DNA of 53,530 nucleotides from Thermoguttaceae bacterium (GTDB lineage: Bacteria > Planctomycetota > Planctomycetia > Pirellulales > Thermoguttaceae). Shown here one piece after another: positions 1-9,074 of the stretch (positions are counted from its first letter, which is position 1; the number at the start of each line of letters is the position of its first letter). Where the stretch lies: NCBI GenBank assembly GCA_017550965.1, contig JAFZNK010000034.1, positions 1 to 53,530 of the forward strand, written 5' to 3'. Under the pieces are notes generated by a model, which saw nothing but the letters and a program-made list of their open reading frames with translations, searched no databases and had not been told where the DNA came from. The position numbers and the translations under genes are program-made.

Positions 1-549
1 GTCAGCAGCGACGGTTGCAAGAGCCTCTTGCGCGACGCCGCAACCATAATACGCACGAGCTTGAACTTCCACGTCCGAGGACGTTGCCGCAGCCTGATAC
101 GCTTCGTACGCCGCGTTAAAATTAACGCTCGGGTCGGCGGGAGTCTTCGTTTCCCCGTCGGCAGATTTAACGCCGCGGCTATAGGCTTCTTTATCGGCGG
201 CGTCTTGTTGACCGGCGCCTAAAAACGCGTCTCCGGCGTCGGCGTTCAAAACGCTTCCAGTAACAGAATTCTTATAGGAAGCGGCCGCGGCGCTAAGAAC
301 GGAACCGTCGGCGACGCCCTGCCCCGCAAAAGCCGCCTGCGTCGCTTCATAGTATGCGGAGTCGGCGGCGTTATACTTACCGCTCGCGCCGTTAAACTTC
401 ATTCGGACCGCCACAATAGCGACGATTATTAATACGGCAATGAGGATATATTGGTATGTTTTCGTCTTATTCTCTTCGTACGCGCTCTTACCCTTGAGCA
501 ACAAAACCTCAAGACTATTTTTCTCGTCAACTTTCTTCGCTTTTTTCAT
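1..549 (-). CDS. Single-pass membrane protein, 3' end cut off by the window
   Basis: An open frame of 183 codons runs from the ATG at 547-549 off the left edge. I translated it directly. It has a Lys-rich cytoplasmic start, one hydrophobic segment at about residues 41-66 (core YILIAVLIIVAIVAV), then an Ala/Tyr-rich region of amphipathic helices with recurring AAYEAYQAA- and ARAYYGCGVAQEA-like stretches. This resembles the layout of YfgM/TPR-type membrane-anchored periplasmic proteins. The family is inferred from the pattern only. A good promoter and two small hairpins lie upstream. The C-terminus is missing, so function cannot be assigned. Confidence 0.7.
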   Translation of the reverse strand, partial: MKKAKKVDEKNSLEVLLLKGKSAYEENKTKTYQYILIAVLIIVAIVAVRMKFNGASGKYNAADSAYYEATQAAFAGQGVADGSVLSAAAASYKNSVTGSVLNADAGDAFLGAGQQDAADKEAYSRGVKSADGETKTPADPSVNFNAAYEAYQAAATSSDVEVQARAYYGCGVAQEALATVAAD

Positions 550-569
550 TATAAGCAGTCCTCTAATTG

Positions 570-624
570 AAAAAACCGACCTAATGTCGGGCTAATATAG
601 TCGCGGTCGAATAAAAAACCGACC
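570..624 (-). promoter_or_regulatory. Leader with two U-tract hairpins ahead of the membrane protein
   Basis: On the minus strand GGTCGGTTTTTT occurs twice (613-624 and 570-581). The downstream copy closes a CCGAC/GTCGG hairpin followed by six T. The upstream copy sits in a CGGTCG/CGACCG stem. Both lie between the predicted promoter and the ATG at 549. They may attenuate transcription, but the stems are only 5-6 bp and the predicted start site falls close to the first one. Confidence 0.3.
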
Positions 625-632
625 GATTCAAT

Positions 633-662
633 AATATAAAGGAAAACGGGGGAGTTCGTCAA
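633..662 (-). promoter_or_regulatory. Sigma70-type promoter for the truncated membrane protein
   Basis: Minus strand -35 TTGACG (657-662) and -10 TATATT (633-638) are separated by 18 bp, about 85 nt upstream of the ATG at 549. Prediction by motif only. Confidence 0.5.
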
Positions 663-776
663 GGGGCTAGTTTTAAACGCAGTCAATTTTATCCGGATTT
701 CAACGTCTAATCTTGAAGACTTTAAAGAAGTTGAATTCTTCCGTTCCAAGAGTATGCCGCGATAGTCGTCGATTAA

Positions 777-2591
777 TTAGCGCCCTAAAACAACAATGAA
801 AACGTCGCCGTTAACATTTTCACAATCTTCAACGACTTCTCCAGTTTTGGAATCGAGAGCGACCTCCTTGAAAATCTTATACCCCTTATCCTGACAGAAC
901 TCTTCAAAGTCGGCGATCGTCAAGAATCGCACGTCGTTAGAGTTATACCACTTTCTTCCTTCGCGCGGGTCAGTCTGAGGAGCGTGACCACTCTCCAATT
1001 GTTCGCGATACTCTTTGTATCCCAAATTCGGGAAACTAACAATAGCGCGAGTGCCGACGCGCAACATTTCGTCTAACACAATTTCGACGTTTTTAATAGT
1101 TTGAAGCGTCTTAGATAAAACGACAAAATCAAACTGATGATCCGAAAACGATTTCAATCCGTCGTTCATATCAAGCTGAAGAACGTCCAATCCCTTCTCC
1201 ATACATCGAAGCACTAAATCTTCTTCCACTTCAACGCCGACTAGACGCTCATGTCCACGAGCTTTCAAATGCGCCAATAAGTCGCCCTTCCCGCACCCGA
1301 GATCAAGAATCTTCGTTTTCGGCGGAATAAGAGCAAGAATGCGATCATAATCGACGCGCGACTTCGGTTCCGCAGACGCGGCTCCATAACTCTCGTTCAA
1401 CGCTTGTCTACGCTCTTCGTCGTCAGGTTGCCAATCCAAACTTAGATTGTGAAGGAAAGAACTCGTCAATCCTCCATACATAGGCGCTTCGTTTTCCAGT
1501 AAAAAAGCGTCGTGTCCGCTATAGCTTTCAATATTACAGTAACTAACCTGTTTATCGCTCGCTATTGCGGCGTCGACCAGTTCCCGAGCTTGAAACGCTG
1601 GAAAAAGCCAATCGGAACTAAAACTCACGAAAAGCCATCGGCACATTGATCGCCGCATCGCCGAGACGAGTTGCTTACGAGTAGGACCAAGATCAAACGC
1701 GTCCAAAGCAAGAGTCAACGAAAGATAGCTATTCGCGTCAAATCGTTCGACAAATTTACCGCCCTGATAAGCCAAATAAGATCCCACGGAAAACTTCGTT
1801 TCAAACGACGTGTCGATCTTCCGACCAACGTTTCTGTTGTCGTTGAATTTACGATTCATCGATTCCTGGGACAGATAAGTGATGTGACCAAGCATACGCG
1901 CAATGGCCAAACCTGTCGAAGGACCGACTTCCTTATCGTAATACTCGCCCCCGTTAAAATTTGGATCGCTCATGATGGCGTTGCGCGCGACAACGTCAAA
2001 AGCAAGCGCTTGCGTCGTCATACGAGCGCCCGTCGCAATAGCGACAATCCCGGCGACTCCTTCCGGATAACGAGTACCCCAGTCCAAAGCCATAAGACCG
2101 CCGAGAGATCCGCCGACGATCGCCAACAAACGATCAATTCCTAACGAGTTGACCAACATTCGTTGAACGTCGACAATATCGGCGACGTTAATAGGCGGAA
2201 AGTGAAATCCGTACTCTTTGCCGGTTTCCGGATTAATACTGTCAGGTCCGGTAGTGCCGCGACAACCGCCAAGCACGTTTGCGCAAATAACAAAATAGCG
2301 ATTAGTGTCGACATATTTACCCGGTCCAACGAGAATATCCCACCAACCGGGGTCGTCGTCGTCGTTGTGCGCGGCAACATGAGAATCGCCGGATAAAGCG
2401 TGAAAAATTAATACGGCGTTGTCCTTTTGTGAGCTCAACGTTCCATACGTTTCATAGGCGATTTTAAGTTCTGGAAGAATTCCTCCCGTCGACAACTGAA
2501 TAGGCCCCGGAAAAACGGCGGTTTGAACATAAGCCAGAGGCTTGCCCGACCGAGAAGAATCGCTACTGTCAAAGAGGTCGCTTGTATCCAT
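777..2591 (-). CDS. metX/metW: Fused homoserine O-acetyltransferase / MetW
   Basis: This 604-residue protein joins two enzymes of methionine synthesis. Residues 20-385 are a MetX-type alpha/beta hydrolase, which acylates L-homoserine using acetyl-CoA. It shows the nucleophile elbow GGSLGG with Ser162, Asp327 in SSDWLFP and His360 in SGHDAFL, so the triad is intact. Residues 405-604 are MetW, a class I methyltransferase-like fold with the glycine loop LDLGCGKGD at 429-437. MetX and MetW are usually separate adjacent genes; here they share one frame with a short linker near 386-410. The ATG at 2591 is 52 bp downstream of the DedA-like gene, which is transcribed the same way. Acetyl versus succinyl specificity cannot be read with certainty. 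Confidence 0.93.
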   Translation of the reverse strand: MDTSDLFDSSDSSRSGKPLAYVQTAVFPGPIQLSTGGILPELKIAYETYGTLSSQKDNAVLIFHALSGDSHVAAHNDDDDPGWWDILVGPGKYVDTNRYFVICANVLGGCRGTTGPDSINPETGKEYGFHFPPINVADIVDVQRMLVNSLGIDRLLAIVGGSLGGLMALDWGTRYPEGVAGIVAIATGARMTTQALAFDVVARNAIMSDPNFNGGEYYDKEVGPSTGLAIARMLGHITYLSQESMNRKFNDNRNVGRKIDTSFETKFSVGSYLAYQGGKFVERFDANSYLSLTLALDAFDLGPTRKQLVSAMRRSMCRWLFVSFSSDWLFPAFQARELVDAAIASDKQVSYCNIESYSGHDAFLLENEAPMYGGLTSSFLHNLSLDWQPDDEERRQALNESYGAASAEPKSRVDYDRILALIPPKTKILDLGCGKGDLLAHLKARGHERLVGVEVEEDLVLRCMEKGLDVLQLDMNDGLKSFSDHQFDFVVLSKTLQTIKNVEIVLDEMLRVGTRAIVSFPNLGYKEYREQLESGHAPQTDPREGRKWYNSNDVRFLTIADFEEFCQDKGYKIFKEVALDSKTGEVVEDCENVNGDVFIVVLGR

Positions 2592-2643
2592 GAATGATTC
2601 TCTAATCTTTTATTTCTACAAAACCAATTATCGCTAATACGTG

Positions 2644-3357
2644 TTAAAACAGGTATTTAATACAATAGAACCCGCCGATCAACAGAGCTAAAAAGGCAAA
2701 GGTTAACCATCCGAAATACTTATCGATCCATCTTTTAATACTCGGTCCACAAACATAAATCAACGTTCCCATTATGAAAAACCGCAAACTACGTCCAACA
2801 AGCGACGCAAACAACATGATTGGCAACGACATTTGAGCAATACCGGCAGAAATGGTAAAAGCCTTGAATGGAATTGGCGTAAAAGCCGCGGCAAAAAGCG
2901 CCATAAATCCATATTTGTCGAAAAAAGCGGAAACTTTTGCCATATTTTCGGTAGAAATAATGTTAGGAACGAAGAAATCGCCCAACTGGTCCCACAACGC
3001 GCAACCTATATACCACCCCAACGCGGCGCCGCAAACAGACGCGATCGCGCTAATTCCGGCATAAAAAAAAGACCGTTTGGGTCGTTCTATCGACAGAGCT
3101 ATCTGTAAAACGTCGGGAGGAATTGGAAAAAAAGAACTCTCCGCAAAAGAAAGCGCGACAAGAGCCATAGCTCCAAATCGAGAATGAGCCCAGGACAAAA
3201 CCCAATCGTACAGAAAGCGAATAAATCGTTGGCACGCGACAAAAGGGCGGAGAAAAAAGCGAGCTTTTTGAGAATGATTGTTCTCCGTGTCTTCTCGTTG
3301 TCGCTCGCTCACGTTCGTCATTTCCGCTTCATTATGGTTAGCAGCGTCGTCGCTCAT
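2644..3357 (-). CDS. DedA/VTT (SNARE-associated) family membrane protein, YqaA-like
   Basis: A 237-residue protein with a charged cytoplasmic N-terminus (about 45 residues) and then four or more hydrophobic segments. The VTT-domain signature is visible: SFFPIPPDVLQIAL followed by a Gly-rich membrane pair (GAALGWYIG) and FTPIPFKAFTISAG. Relatives are undecaprenyl-phosphate or phospholipid flippases or membrane-homeostasis factors; the exact substrate here is unknown. It lies 52 bp upstream of metX/metW on the same strand and may be co-transcribed with it. The two FxPIP motifs support the fold well. Start ATG at 3357. Confidence 0.85.
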   Translation of the reverse strand: MSDDAANHNEAEMTNVSERQREDTENNHSQKARFFLRPFVACQRFIRFLYDWVLSWAHSRFGAMALVALSFAESSFFPIPPDVLQIALSIERPKRSFFYAGISAIASVCGAALGWYIGCALWDQLGDFFVPNIISTENMAKVSAFFDKYGFMALFAAAFTPIPFKAFTISAGIAQMSLPIMLFASLVGRSLRFFIMGTLIYVCGPSIKRWIDKYFGWLTFAFLALLIGGFYCIKYLF

Positions 3358-3420
3358 TCAATTGTCCCACGTAATCGTATCGTAAAAACAAAAATTTTAA
3401 CCGATAAATCTTCAAGGATT

Positions 3421-3456
3421 AAAAAAGCGAGCCATAACGGATTGTCTGACTCGCTT
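3421..3456 (-). terminator. Intrinsic terminator after rhaB
   Basis: On the minus strand AAGCGAG (3450-3456) pairs with CTCGCTT (3425-3431) around an 18-nt loop and runs straight into TTTTTT. It lies about 80 nt after the rhaB stop and before the DedA-like gene, so those two genes probably form separate transcripts. Confidence 0.6.
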
Positions 3457-3533
3457 AAAACGTCCAACGCGCCTTGCTCGACAAGTTCGAAAACAAATCG
3501 TGCTACGACGCAAGGCTTATGAACCTCAATCCG

Positions 3534-5042
3534 TTATTGGAGAATTGTCAAAAAACGTTCATACGCTTCGTCCCATGCGGAGGCGTCGCTGCCAAAAGGC
3601 TCGAACGTTACTACGTCAAAGCTGTTGCGTACAATTTCGCGCGCTTCTTCGACTCCGGAAACGTCGCCGGCGCCAATAGCTTGCATCAAGACGTTGCCAA
3701 CGCCGGTACCCTCAATAGGTCCGCCAACAACGCGTCGGCCCGTCGCGTCTGCCGTCGCCTGAAGCAATAACTTGTTTTTGACGCCGCCTCCGACAACATG
3801 AATCGTTTCGATGCGTTTACCGCCAATTTCCTCGCACATGGCCAACACGCGGCGGAATTTTAGCGCCAAACTTTCGACAATCGTGCGTAAAACGGCTCCG
3901 TCTGTTTCCGGCACGACCTGCCCGGTACGTTTGGCAAAATCTCTAATCATTTGCGGCATATTGCCGGGTTTTGCAAATTCAGGCGCGTCAGGATCGACAA
4001 AAGCGACAAACGGTTTTGCGTTCGCCGTCATAATGTTCATATCTTCCCAATCGATCGGCTGGCCGTACGAATTCTTTTTACCTTGTTGATTCCATACGCG
4101 GCGACACTCTTGAAGCAGCCACATGCCGCAAATATTTTTAAGGATACGGGTCGTGCCGCAAACGCCCCCTTCATTCGTGAAGTTGAATTTTGAAACGACG
4201 TCGTTGACCACAGGTTTTGGGGACTCAATCCCCATCAAAGCCCAGGTTCCAAGGCTAATATACGCCCAATCGGGCGTTCCCAAACGGCTTGCGGACGGCA
4301 CGGCAAACACGGCGCTCGCCGTATCATGAGTTCCGGGCAAAACAACGTTGGCGGCGGTCAGACCAGAATCGTCAGCTAACGCTCCGCGCAACTTGCCGAT
4401 CGTTGTGCCAGGTTCGGTCGTTGGAGGAAGGAAATGAGTGGGAATACCAAATTTCTTTAGTAGCGAATACGCCCAGGATCGAGTCGACGGGTTATAACAT
4501 TGCGTCGTCGTGGCGTTCGTAAATTCATTACTCTCAACGCCGGAAAGAAGCCAGTGGAACAAATCGGGGATCTGCAAAAGCCGTTGGGCGACTTCGAGCA
4601 GTGGAGAATTATTCTCTTTCATCACCATCAGTTGATAAAGAGAATTAAACTCCATGAACTGGAGACCCGTTTGCGCGAAAATTTCCTCGCGCGGAACAAT
4701 TTTAAACGCTCTTTCCATCGCCCCGTCAGTTCGAGGATCTCGATAGCAATAGGGATTGCCAAGAAGCTCGCCGCCGCGTCCGACAAACGCAAAGTCTACG
4801 CCCCACGTGTCGACTCCGACGCTGGCAATGCTGGAACCGTATTTAGAACCGACGGCGCGCAGTCCGGTTTGAACGCTCTTCCATAGTCCGGGAAGATCCC
4901 AAAAGAGCGAACCGTTCATATCGACCGGTCCGTTCTCAAAACGGTAAAGCTCTTCTAACTCGATTTTTTTACCGTCAAAATGTCCAACAACGTGTCGACC
5001 GCTCGACGCGCCCATATCGATCGCTAAATATGATTTTTTCAC
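3534..5042 (-). CDS. rhaB: Rhamnulokinase
   Basis: This 502-residue FGGY-family sugar kinase phosphorylates L-rhamnulose to rhamnulose 1-phosphate. The N-terminal ATP-binding motif DMGASSGR is at residues 6-13, followed by VGVDTWGVDFAF and the mid-domain motifs HDTASAV and YISLGTWALMG, which are characteristic of RhaB rather than xylulokinase or glycerol kinase. The C-terminal domain carries HVVGGGVKNKLL, the adenosine-binding loop. Length is close to the family norm. No rhamnose isomerase or rhamnulose-phosphate aldolase is adjacent. A GH106-like hydrolase at 45.2 kb could supply rhamnose, but that link is inference. The start is the ATG at 5042. Confidence 0.94.
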   Translation of the reverse strand: MKKSYLAIDMGASSGRHVVGHFDGKKIELEELYRFENGPVDMNGSLFWDLPGLWKSVQTGLRAVGSKYGSSIASVGVDTWGVDFAFVGRGGELLGNPYCYRDPRTDGAMERAFKIVPREEIFAQTGLQFMEFNSLYQLMVMKENNSPLLEVAQRLLQIPDLFHWLLSGVESNEFTNATTTQCYNPSTRSWAYSLLKKFGIPTHFLPPTTEPGTTIGKLRGALADDSGLTAANVVLPGTHDTASAVFAVPSASRLGTPDWAYISLGTWALMGIESPKPVVNDVVSKFNFTNEGGVCGTTRILKNICGMWLLQECRRVWNQQGKKNSYGQPIDWEDMNIMTANAKPFVAFVDPDAPEFAKPGNMPQMIRDFAKRTGQVVPETDGAVLRTIVESLALKFRRVLAMCEEIGGKRIETIHVVGGGVKNKLLLQATADATGRRVVGGPIEGTGVGNVLMQAIGAGDVSGVEEAREIVRNSFDVVTFEPFGSDASAWDEAYERFLTILQ

Positions 5043-5433
5043 AGCTAACCTCGTCGATTGCCGACCTCAATATTTCGACAACGCTTCACAAAAATCTGAC
5101 GACAGGAAACCGAAAGCAGAAAAAACTCCTACCGAACTTTTGCAGGTCAAATCGTCCAAAAAACGAAACTCTGCTTTCGAGAACTCTTCTGGGGACAGTT
5201 TAACAAAGAAAGAAGCGTACGACAAGCGCTCGAAAAGAAAAAACTAGACGCTCCGGACAAAAATAGGGACAATTTCAACGCTTGCAGGGTTTCACGCCGA
5301 CAATATAATGGAGGAGTTTCTTGCGACGCCCGGTAGTTAGGCATTCCGTCAATTGAAAAGTTTGCACGATAATTCCCAAAGGTCCATACGCCAATAGCGG
5401 CCATTTTTTGATCTAATCCAGTTAAGGAACGTC
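5043..5433. other. Divergent intergenic region between rhaB and the SBF symporter
   Basis: 391 bp without a convincing gene. An 85-codon minus-strand frame (5147-5404) lacks gene-like features. A TATAAT at 5304-5309 could be a -10 for the plus-strand symporter, with a weak TTGCAG (5282-5287) as -35. I found no clear promoter for rhaB. The symporter ribosome site AAGGAACG is at about 5424. Confidence 0.5.
5282..5309 (+). promoter_or_regulatory. Possible promoter of the SBF symporter gene
   Basis: -10 TATAAT (5304-5309) matches consensus. The -35 TTGCAG (5282-5287, 16-bp spacer) is poor. About 120 nt of leader would result. Confidence 0.3.
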
Positions 5434-6537
5434 ATGAGTAATTTGCTAAAACGCGTGGGATTGGACTGTTTTGTACTCTCTCTTTTTGGAGCGATATTTC
5501 TCGCGTGGCTCTATCCTTCCTTCGGCGCCAAAAAAGGCGTGTTTTCCGTATCTACACTCGCTAATTTAGGCGTTTCGTTCATATTCTTTTTCTACGGTCT
5601 TCGGCTAAACTGGGAAAAAATACGGATAGGCCTTTCAAACGTCAAAATGCACGTTGTCGTCGTATTCTCTACGTTTCTTCTGTTTCCATTACTCGTGTTA
5701 TGCGTCATGTCGATAGCCGGAACTACGCCGACTCACGACGACGTCGTCAGACTTCAGGCACGCTCGGAAAAACAAGAAATACCCTACGCCAGTTCAGGAG
5801 AACTTGAAAAGATCTCGGCCGAAGAACTCAAGACGCAAGACGCAAAAGCGGTCGCTACCGGAATATGGCTCGGCGTCTTTTTCCTTGCAACGCTTCCTTC
5901 GACAGTTTCGTCCTCTGTCGTGATGACCAATATCGCGCGTGGCAACGTCCCAGCGGCCATTTTCGACGCCAGCATATCGAGCTTGCTTGGAGTTTTTATC
6001 ACTCCTCTTTGGATGAGGCTTTTCATCGACGCGTCGACGGGAGGACGCGGACTTGGCGCCGTTCTCCTATCGCTCACAATCCAGGTAATTTTCCCTGTAT
6101 GTCTTGGAATCTACGCCAATAAATATTGGGGCGAATTCTCTCAACGTAACGATAAAAAGCTACGAAAATTCGATCAAAGCACGATTATTTTAATCGTCTA
6201 TGTTTCTTTTTGTAGCTCTTTCAAAGAAGAAATGTTCAGCGGGCTTTCAGGGAAGGCTCTGTTTGGATTGACGATTGGAATGATCGTCCTCTTCTTCCTC
6301 GTGTACTCGATCGTATACGCCGTATGTCGCGTTTTGAAATTTAATTCAGAAGACGCTATCGCGACTCTATTCTGCGGATCCAAAAAATCGCTCGTTCATG
6401 GGGCCGCAATGTCAAGAGTCATCCTCAGCGCGCCTCAAATGGCTGGAATCCTCATTTTACCAACCATGATCTATCACGCGATGCAATTGATCGTCGTGAG
6501 CGTCCTTGCTCAAAGATTCGCGCGAAGGAAAGAATAA
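5434..6537 (+). CDS. Bile acid:sodium symporter-like (SBF) membrane transporter
   Basis: A 367-residue polytopic membrane protein of the SBF-like group (YfeH/SBF_like). Membrane segments alternate from residue 10 on. The conserved pattern LANLGVSFIFFFYGLRL near residues 45-61 and CGSKKSLVHGAAMSR near 312-326 are the family hallmarks. A soluble, charged loop of about 40 residues (roughly 100-137) interrupts the membrane segments. The family uses a sodium gradient to import organic anions; the substrate cannot be read here. The gene converges on a sialidase-like gene, so glycan-derived anions are possible but unproven. SD-like AAGGAACG precedes the ATG. Confidence 0.82.
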   Translation: MSNLLKRVGLDCFVLSLFGAIFLAWLYPSFGAKKGVFSVSTLANLGVSFIFFFYGLRLNWEKIRIGLSNVKMHVVVVFSTFLLFPLLVLCVMSIAGTTPTHDDVVRLQARSEKQEIPYASSGELEKISAEELKTQDAKAVATGIWLGVFFLATLPSTVSSSVVMTNIARGNVPAAIFDASISSLLGVFITPLWMRLFIDASTGGRGLGAVLLSLTIQVIFPVCLGIYANKYWGEFSQRNDKKLRKFDQSTIILIVYVSFCSSFKEEMFSGLSGKALFGLTIGMIVLFFLVYSIVYAVCRVLKFNSEDAIATLFCGSKKSLVHGAAMSRVILSAPQMAGILILPTMIYHAMQLIVVSVLAQRFARRKE

Positions 6538-6539
6538 TG

Positions 6540-6560
6540 AGAGGGCGCAGGGCGCTCTCT
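6540..6560. terminator. Hairpin between convergent genes
   Basis: AGAGGGCGC (6540-6548) and GCGCTCTCT (6552-6560) form a 9-bp stem with one G-U pair and a 3-nt loop, right at the stop of the symporter gene. No T-tract follows on either strand, so termination efficiency is doubtful. Confidence 0.4.
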
Positions 6561-6634
6561 TAGAAAAAACGTTCAAAAAGGCGGGAATTCATAGTTTGCC
6601 AAAAGGATCGTGTACGCGCAGCGAAAAATCGAAT

Positions 6635-7843
6635 TCATTGAGAATTCATTTCCTTCGATTGGTTTGCCATTCGATCTAACTCGTCCATTGTAAAGCGAGT
6701 TGCGACAATGGAGTGTTGATTCTTGTCGTCCCGATACTTTATGTAGGTTAACGCAACGACCGAGCCGTCTTGCATAAGAGCGACGCCAGGATACCCGCAA
6801 TCTCCAACCCACGGCTTCGCATAAGAATGTAAAAGCTTGACTCGATAGTCGCCAGGTCGGGAATTCTTAATGTCGTCATACGTTCCAACCCAACCTAAAA
6901 AATGTCCTCTGGTCTCGCTATCGATCGCCTGATCTCTAAAAGCGATAAACAGCCGATCAGGACTAACGTAAACGCCAATATGACGATCTCCCGTAAGTTC
7001 CCAACTTGTGTCCTTCGGTTCTGTCCAGGACGATCCTTGGTCCTGACTAAACATAACCATGCTCCGCCCTTTGTGCGTATTCTCCCTCATAAGACAGCAA
7101 AGTTCGCTCTTATCAGGCGACCAAAAAGCAAAAGGTTCGCACAAATCCTTCCCCGGAACGTCGGCAACCGTCCGAGGTTCAGACCAGGTAAAGCCGGCGT
7201 CGTCCGTTTCGGAAACAGCAACTTCTAAGCGACCTGCCTGCGGAGGTTCCTTATTCAAAAGAGTCCCGTCCAGGGCGCGACGCCGATGATAGAACCCAAG
7301 ATATTTCCCGTCTTGAACGCCCGGATTCTTTGGAACAATCGAACTAAACGCCATTACATTGGCAAAACCTAGCGATTCTTTTTCCTCCCACGTCTTTCCC
7401 TCGTCGCCGCTTACAATTCGCGCCATATACGGCTGAGAAGTGAAAACCCATAGCCAAGGTTTTCCGTCTGCGTCGACAAGACGGTAAATGCTGGGACAGT
7501 TGATATGCTTCTGGTACGCCTGCGGCGCGGCTTCGTCCATCCGCGTCCAATGGAGTCCGCCGTCAACGCTCTTAGCGATTGGGCCCGCATGCCCGCCATG
7601 ATTAACGCACCAAACGACGATAAGAGAATCGTCTGGATTGTGAACCAGATACGGATGCCCTTGATAAACGTCCGGAGTTCCTGCGGCAATGACGACTTGT
7701 CGCGATTCTTCCCGAGAAATATCGATCGTAGGAACGGAACTCTGAGCCCAGGCCATTCCCATAAAAGAGAGAAACGCCAAAAGAGCTAATGAAGATTTAA
7801 AACAAAACGCATATTTTCGATCGCTAAAGTACTTCTCAAACAT
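6635..7843 (-). CDS. Secreted exo-alpha-sialidase-like (BNR/Asp-box) protein
   Basis: A 402-residue exported protein. The start is the ATG at 7843, with GGAG 11 nt upstream; the longer frame begins at a TTG (7894) and is less likely. A signal peptide (SSLALLAFLSFMGMAWAQ) ends near residue 34. Four Asp-box motifs of the form SxDxGxxW are visible: SVDGGLHW, SGDEGKTW, TDDAGFTW and SQDQGSSW. These build a six-bladed beta-propeller of the sialidase superfamily. The catalytic Arg triad and Tyr of true sialidases cannot be assigned by eye, so another glycosidase or a binding propeller is possible. It follows the rhomboid gene by 64 bp. Confidence 0.8.
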   Translation of the reverse strand: MFEKYFSDRKYAFCFKSSLALLAFLSFMGMAWAQSSVPTIDISREESRQVVIAAGTPDVYQGHPYLVHNPDDSLIVVWCVNHGGHAGPIAKSVDGGLHWTRMDEAAPQAYQKHINCPSIYRLVDADGKPWLWVFTSQPYMARIVSGDEGKTWEEKESLGFANVMAFSSIVPKNPGVQDGKYLGFYHRRRALDGTLLNKEPPQAGRLEVAVSETDDAGFTWSEPRTVADVPGKDLCEPFAFWSPDKSELCCLMRENTHKGRSMVMFSQDQGSSWTEPKDTSWELTGDRHIGVYVSPDRLFIAFRDQAIDSETRGHFLGWVGTYDDIKNSRPGDYRVKLLHSYAKPWVGDCGYPGVALMQDGSVVALTYIKYRDDKNQHSIVATRFTMDELDRMANQSKEMNSQ

Positions 7844-7907
7844 AGGTCGACAATCTCCGAATCTAACGGTAAAACGCCCGATACAACAATTCAATTCAAA
7901 GCGTCGA

Positions 7908-8804
7908 TCATTTGCGCCACTTTTGAAATTCTTTACTTGCGCGATATAGCGTCGCTTCCTCTTCCTTAGTCAAACTCTCTTTTCCATATTTAGTGTATTT
8001 TTCAAGTATGCGATCCACTTCCTTTTCTAACGACTCCCTATCGGAAGATTTCGACTTTGATTCCGTTCGAATCACTCCAAAAAACGAACTCTTCTTTGTA
8101 TCGTTTTCCGAAAAACCCGACTTGTCTTCGTCAAAGGTTCCGCCGTTTTTCTTCGTTTTCTTGCCCCCAAATAGCGCGGACAATCGAAGGCCGGAAAAAT
8201 AGTAAAACGCGGCGAAAGCGGCTCCCGCAAGGTGGACGTCGTGGCCAATATTGTCGGTTCCAATATGCGCGCCAAAAGCGTCGTACACAACGTACAAAAC
8301 GCCGGCCAACCATGCGGGAAAAGGAATAATTCCGTAAAGATAAATTACGGTTTTAGGAAATCTGCACGCGAACAAAATAACGATTGCAGAAATACCGCCA
8401 GAAGCCCCTAAAGCACCCGCTGAATCGCCAAAGTGCAACACGTTCCACACGACGCCCCCAAAAATGATTGAACCAAGATAGAAGAACAAAAACTCCGTCT
8501 TACCATACAAACGTTCAAGAACCGGTCCAAAAAAGAAAAGCATCAGCATATTGCATAAAATATGCCAAAAACCTTGCGGATCATGCGCAAAACCGTAAGT
8601 AAGGCACCGATACCATTGCAAAGGATTGTCGGCTACGGTTCCAAGCAAAGACATTCTCCCAAACAAGACGCCTCCCGAAACCTGATCCAGCAGATACAAA
8701 ATCACGTTTGCAATAATGAGCAAAGCGACAGCAGACATGCTCTTAGAACGTCGACGAGACGAATACGTATCCTCGTTATAATAATCTCTGTCGGATAATC
8801 CCAT
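7908..8804 (-). CDS. Rhomboid family intramembrane serine protease
   Basis: A 298-residue protein with about six membrane segments between residues 22 and 210 and a hydrophilic Lys/Glu-rich C-terminal tail of about 90 residues. The catalytic serine lies in GASG (Ser135) and the histidine in HLAGAAFA (His191), so the Ser-His dyad is intact. It cleaves membrane proteins within or next to a transmembrane helix. I chose the ATG at 8804, with AAGG 4 nt upstream; the longer frame starts at a TTG (8861) and adds a basic 19-residue stretch. The downstream sialidase-like gene could share its transcript. Substrates are unknown. Confidence 0.9.
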   Translation of the reverse strand: MGLSDRDYYNEDTYSSRRRSKSMSAVALLIIANVILYLLDQVSGGVLFGRMSLLGTVADNPLQWYRCLTYGFAHDPQGFWHILCNMLMLFFFGPVLERLYGKTEFLFFYLGSIIFGGVVWNVLHFGDSAGALGASGGISAIVILFACRFPKTVIYLYGIIPFPAWLAGVLYVVYDAFGAHIGTDNIGHDVHLAGAAFAAFYYFSGLRLSALFGGKKTKKNGGTFDEDKSGFSENDTKKSSFFGVIRTESKSKSSDRESLEKEVDRILEKYTKYGKESLTKEEEATLYRASKEFQKWRK

Positions 8805-8975
8805 TTTACCTTCAAGGAATATTTCAATGCGACGCTTTAACGTCTGGAACCGGAAAAACAACGCTGTTTACGCTCTATGAAAGATCAACAGCTCTCCAAA
8901 TCGACTTCTTCTACATGGTACAGCTAAGCCATAAATAAAACAAGGAGCGTTTTTTTAAAATGACGAAAAAAGAAC

Positions 8976-9003
8976 TTGAAAGAAACGAGCTTTCCGTCAT
9001 AAT
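8976..9003 (+). promoter_or_regulatory. Possible promoter of coaE
   Basis: -35 TTGAAA (8976-8981) and -10 CATAAT (8998-9003), 16-bp spacer, about 70 nt before the coaE start. Confidence 0.4.
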
Positions 9004-9074
9004 AAAACGCAAGGCTGGCGTGGAGGGGTTTCACGCGAGGCGCGTGCGTTTTTAGTCGGTCAAGAGACGTTCCG

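Noticed and set aside
549..749. 66-codon minus-strand frame upstream of the truncated membrane protein
   Set aside because: It covers the predicted promoter and leader and has no gene-like features.
1671..2144. 157-codon plus-strand frame antisense to metX/metW
   Set aside because: Composition is that of a reverse shadow, and the opposite strand has a complete enzyme with intact motifs.
5147..5404. 85-codon minus-strand frame in the rhaB upstream gap
   Set aside because: No ribosome site, no domain, and composition unlike neighbouring genes.
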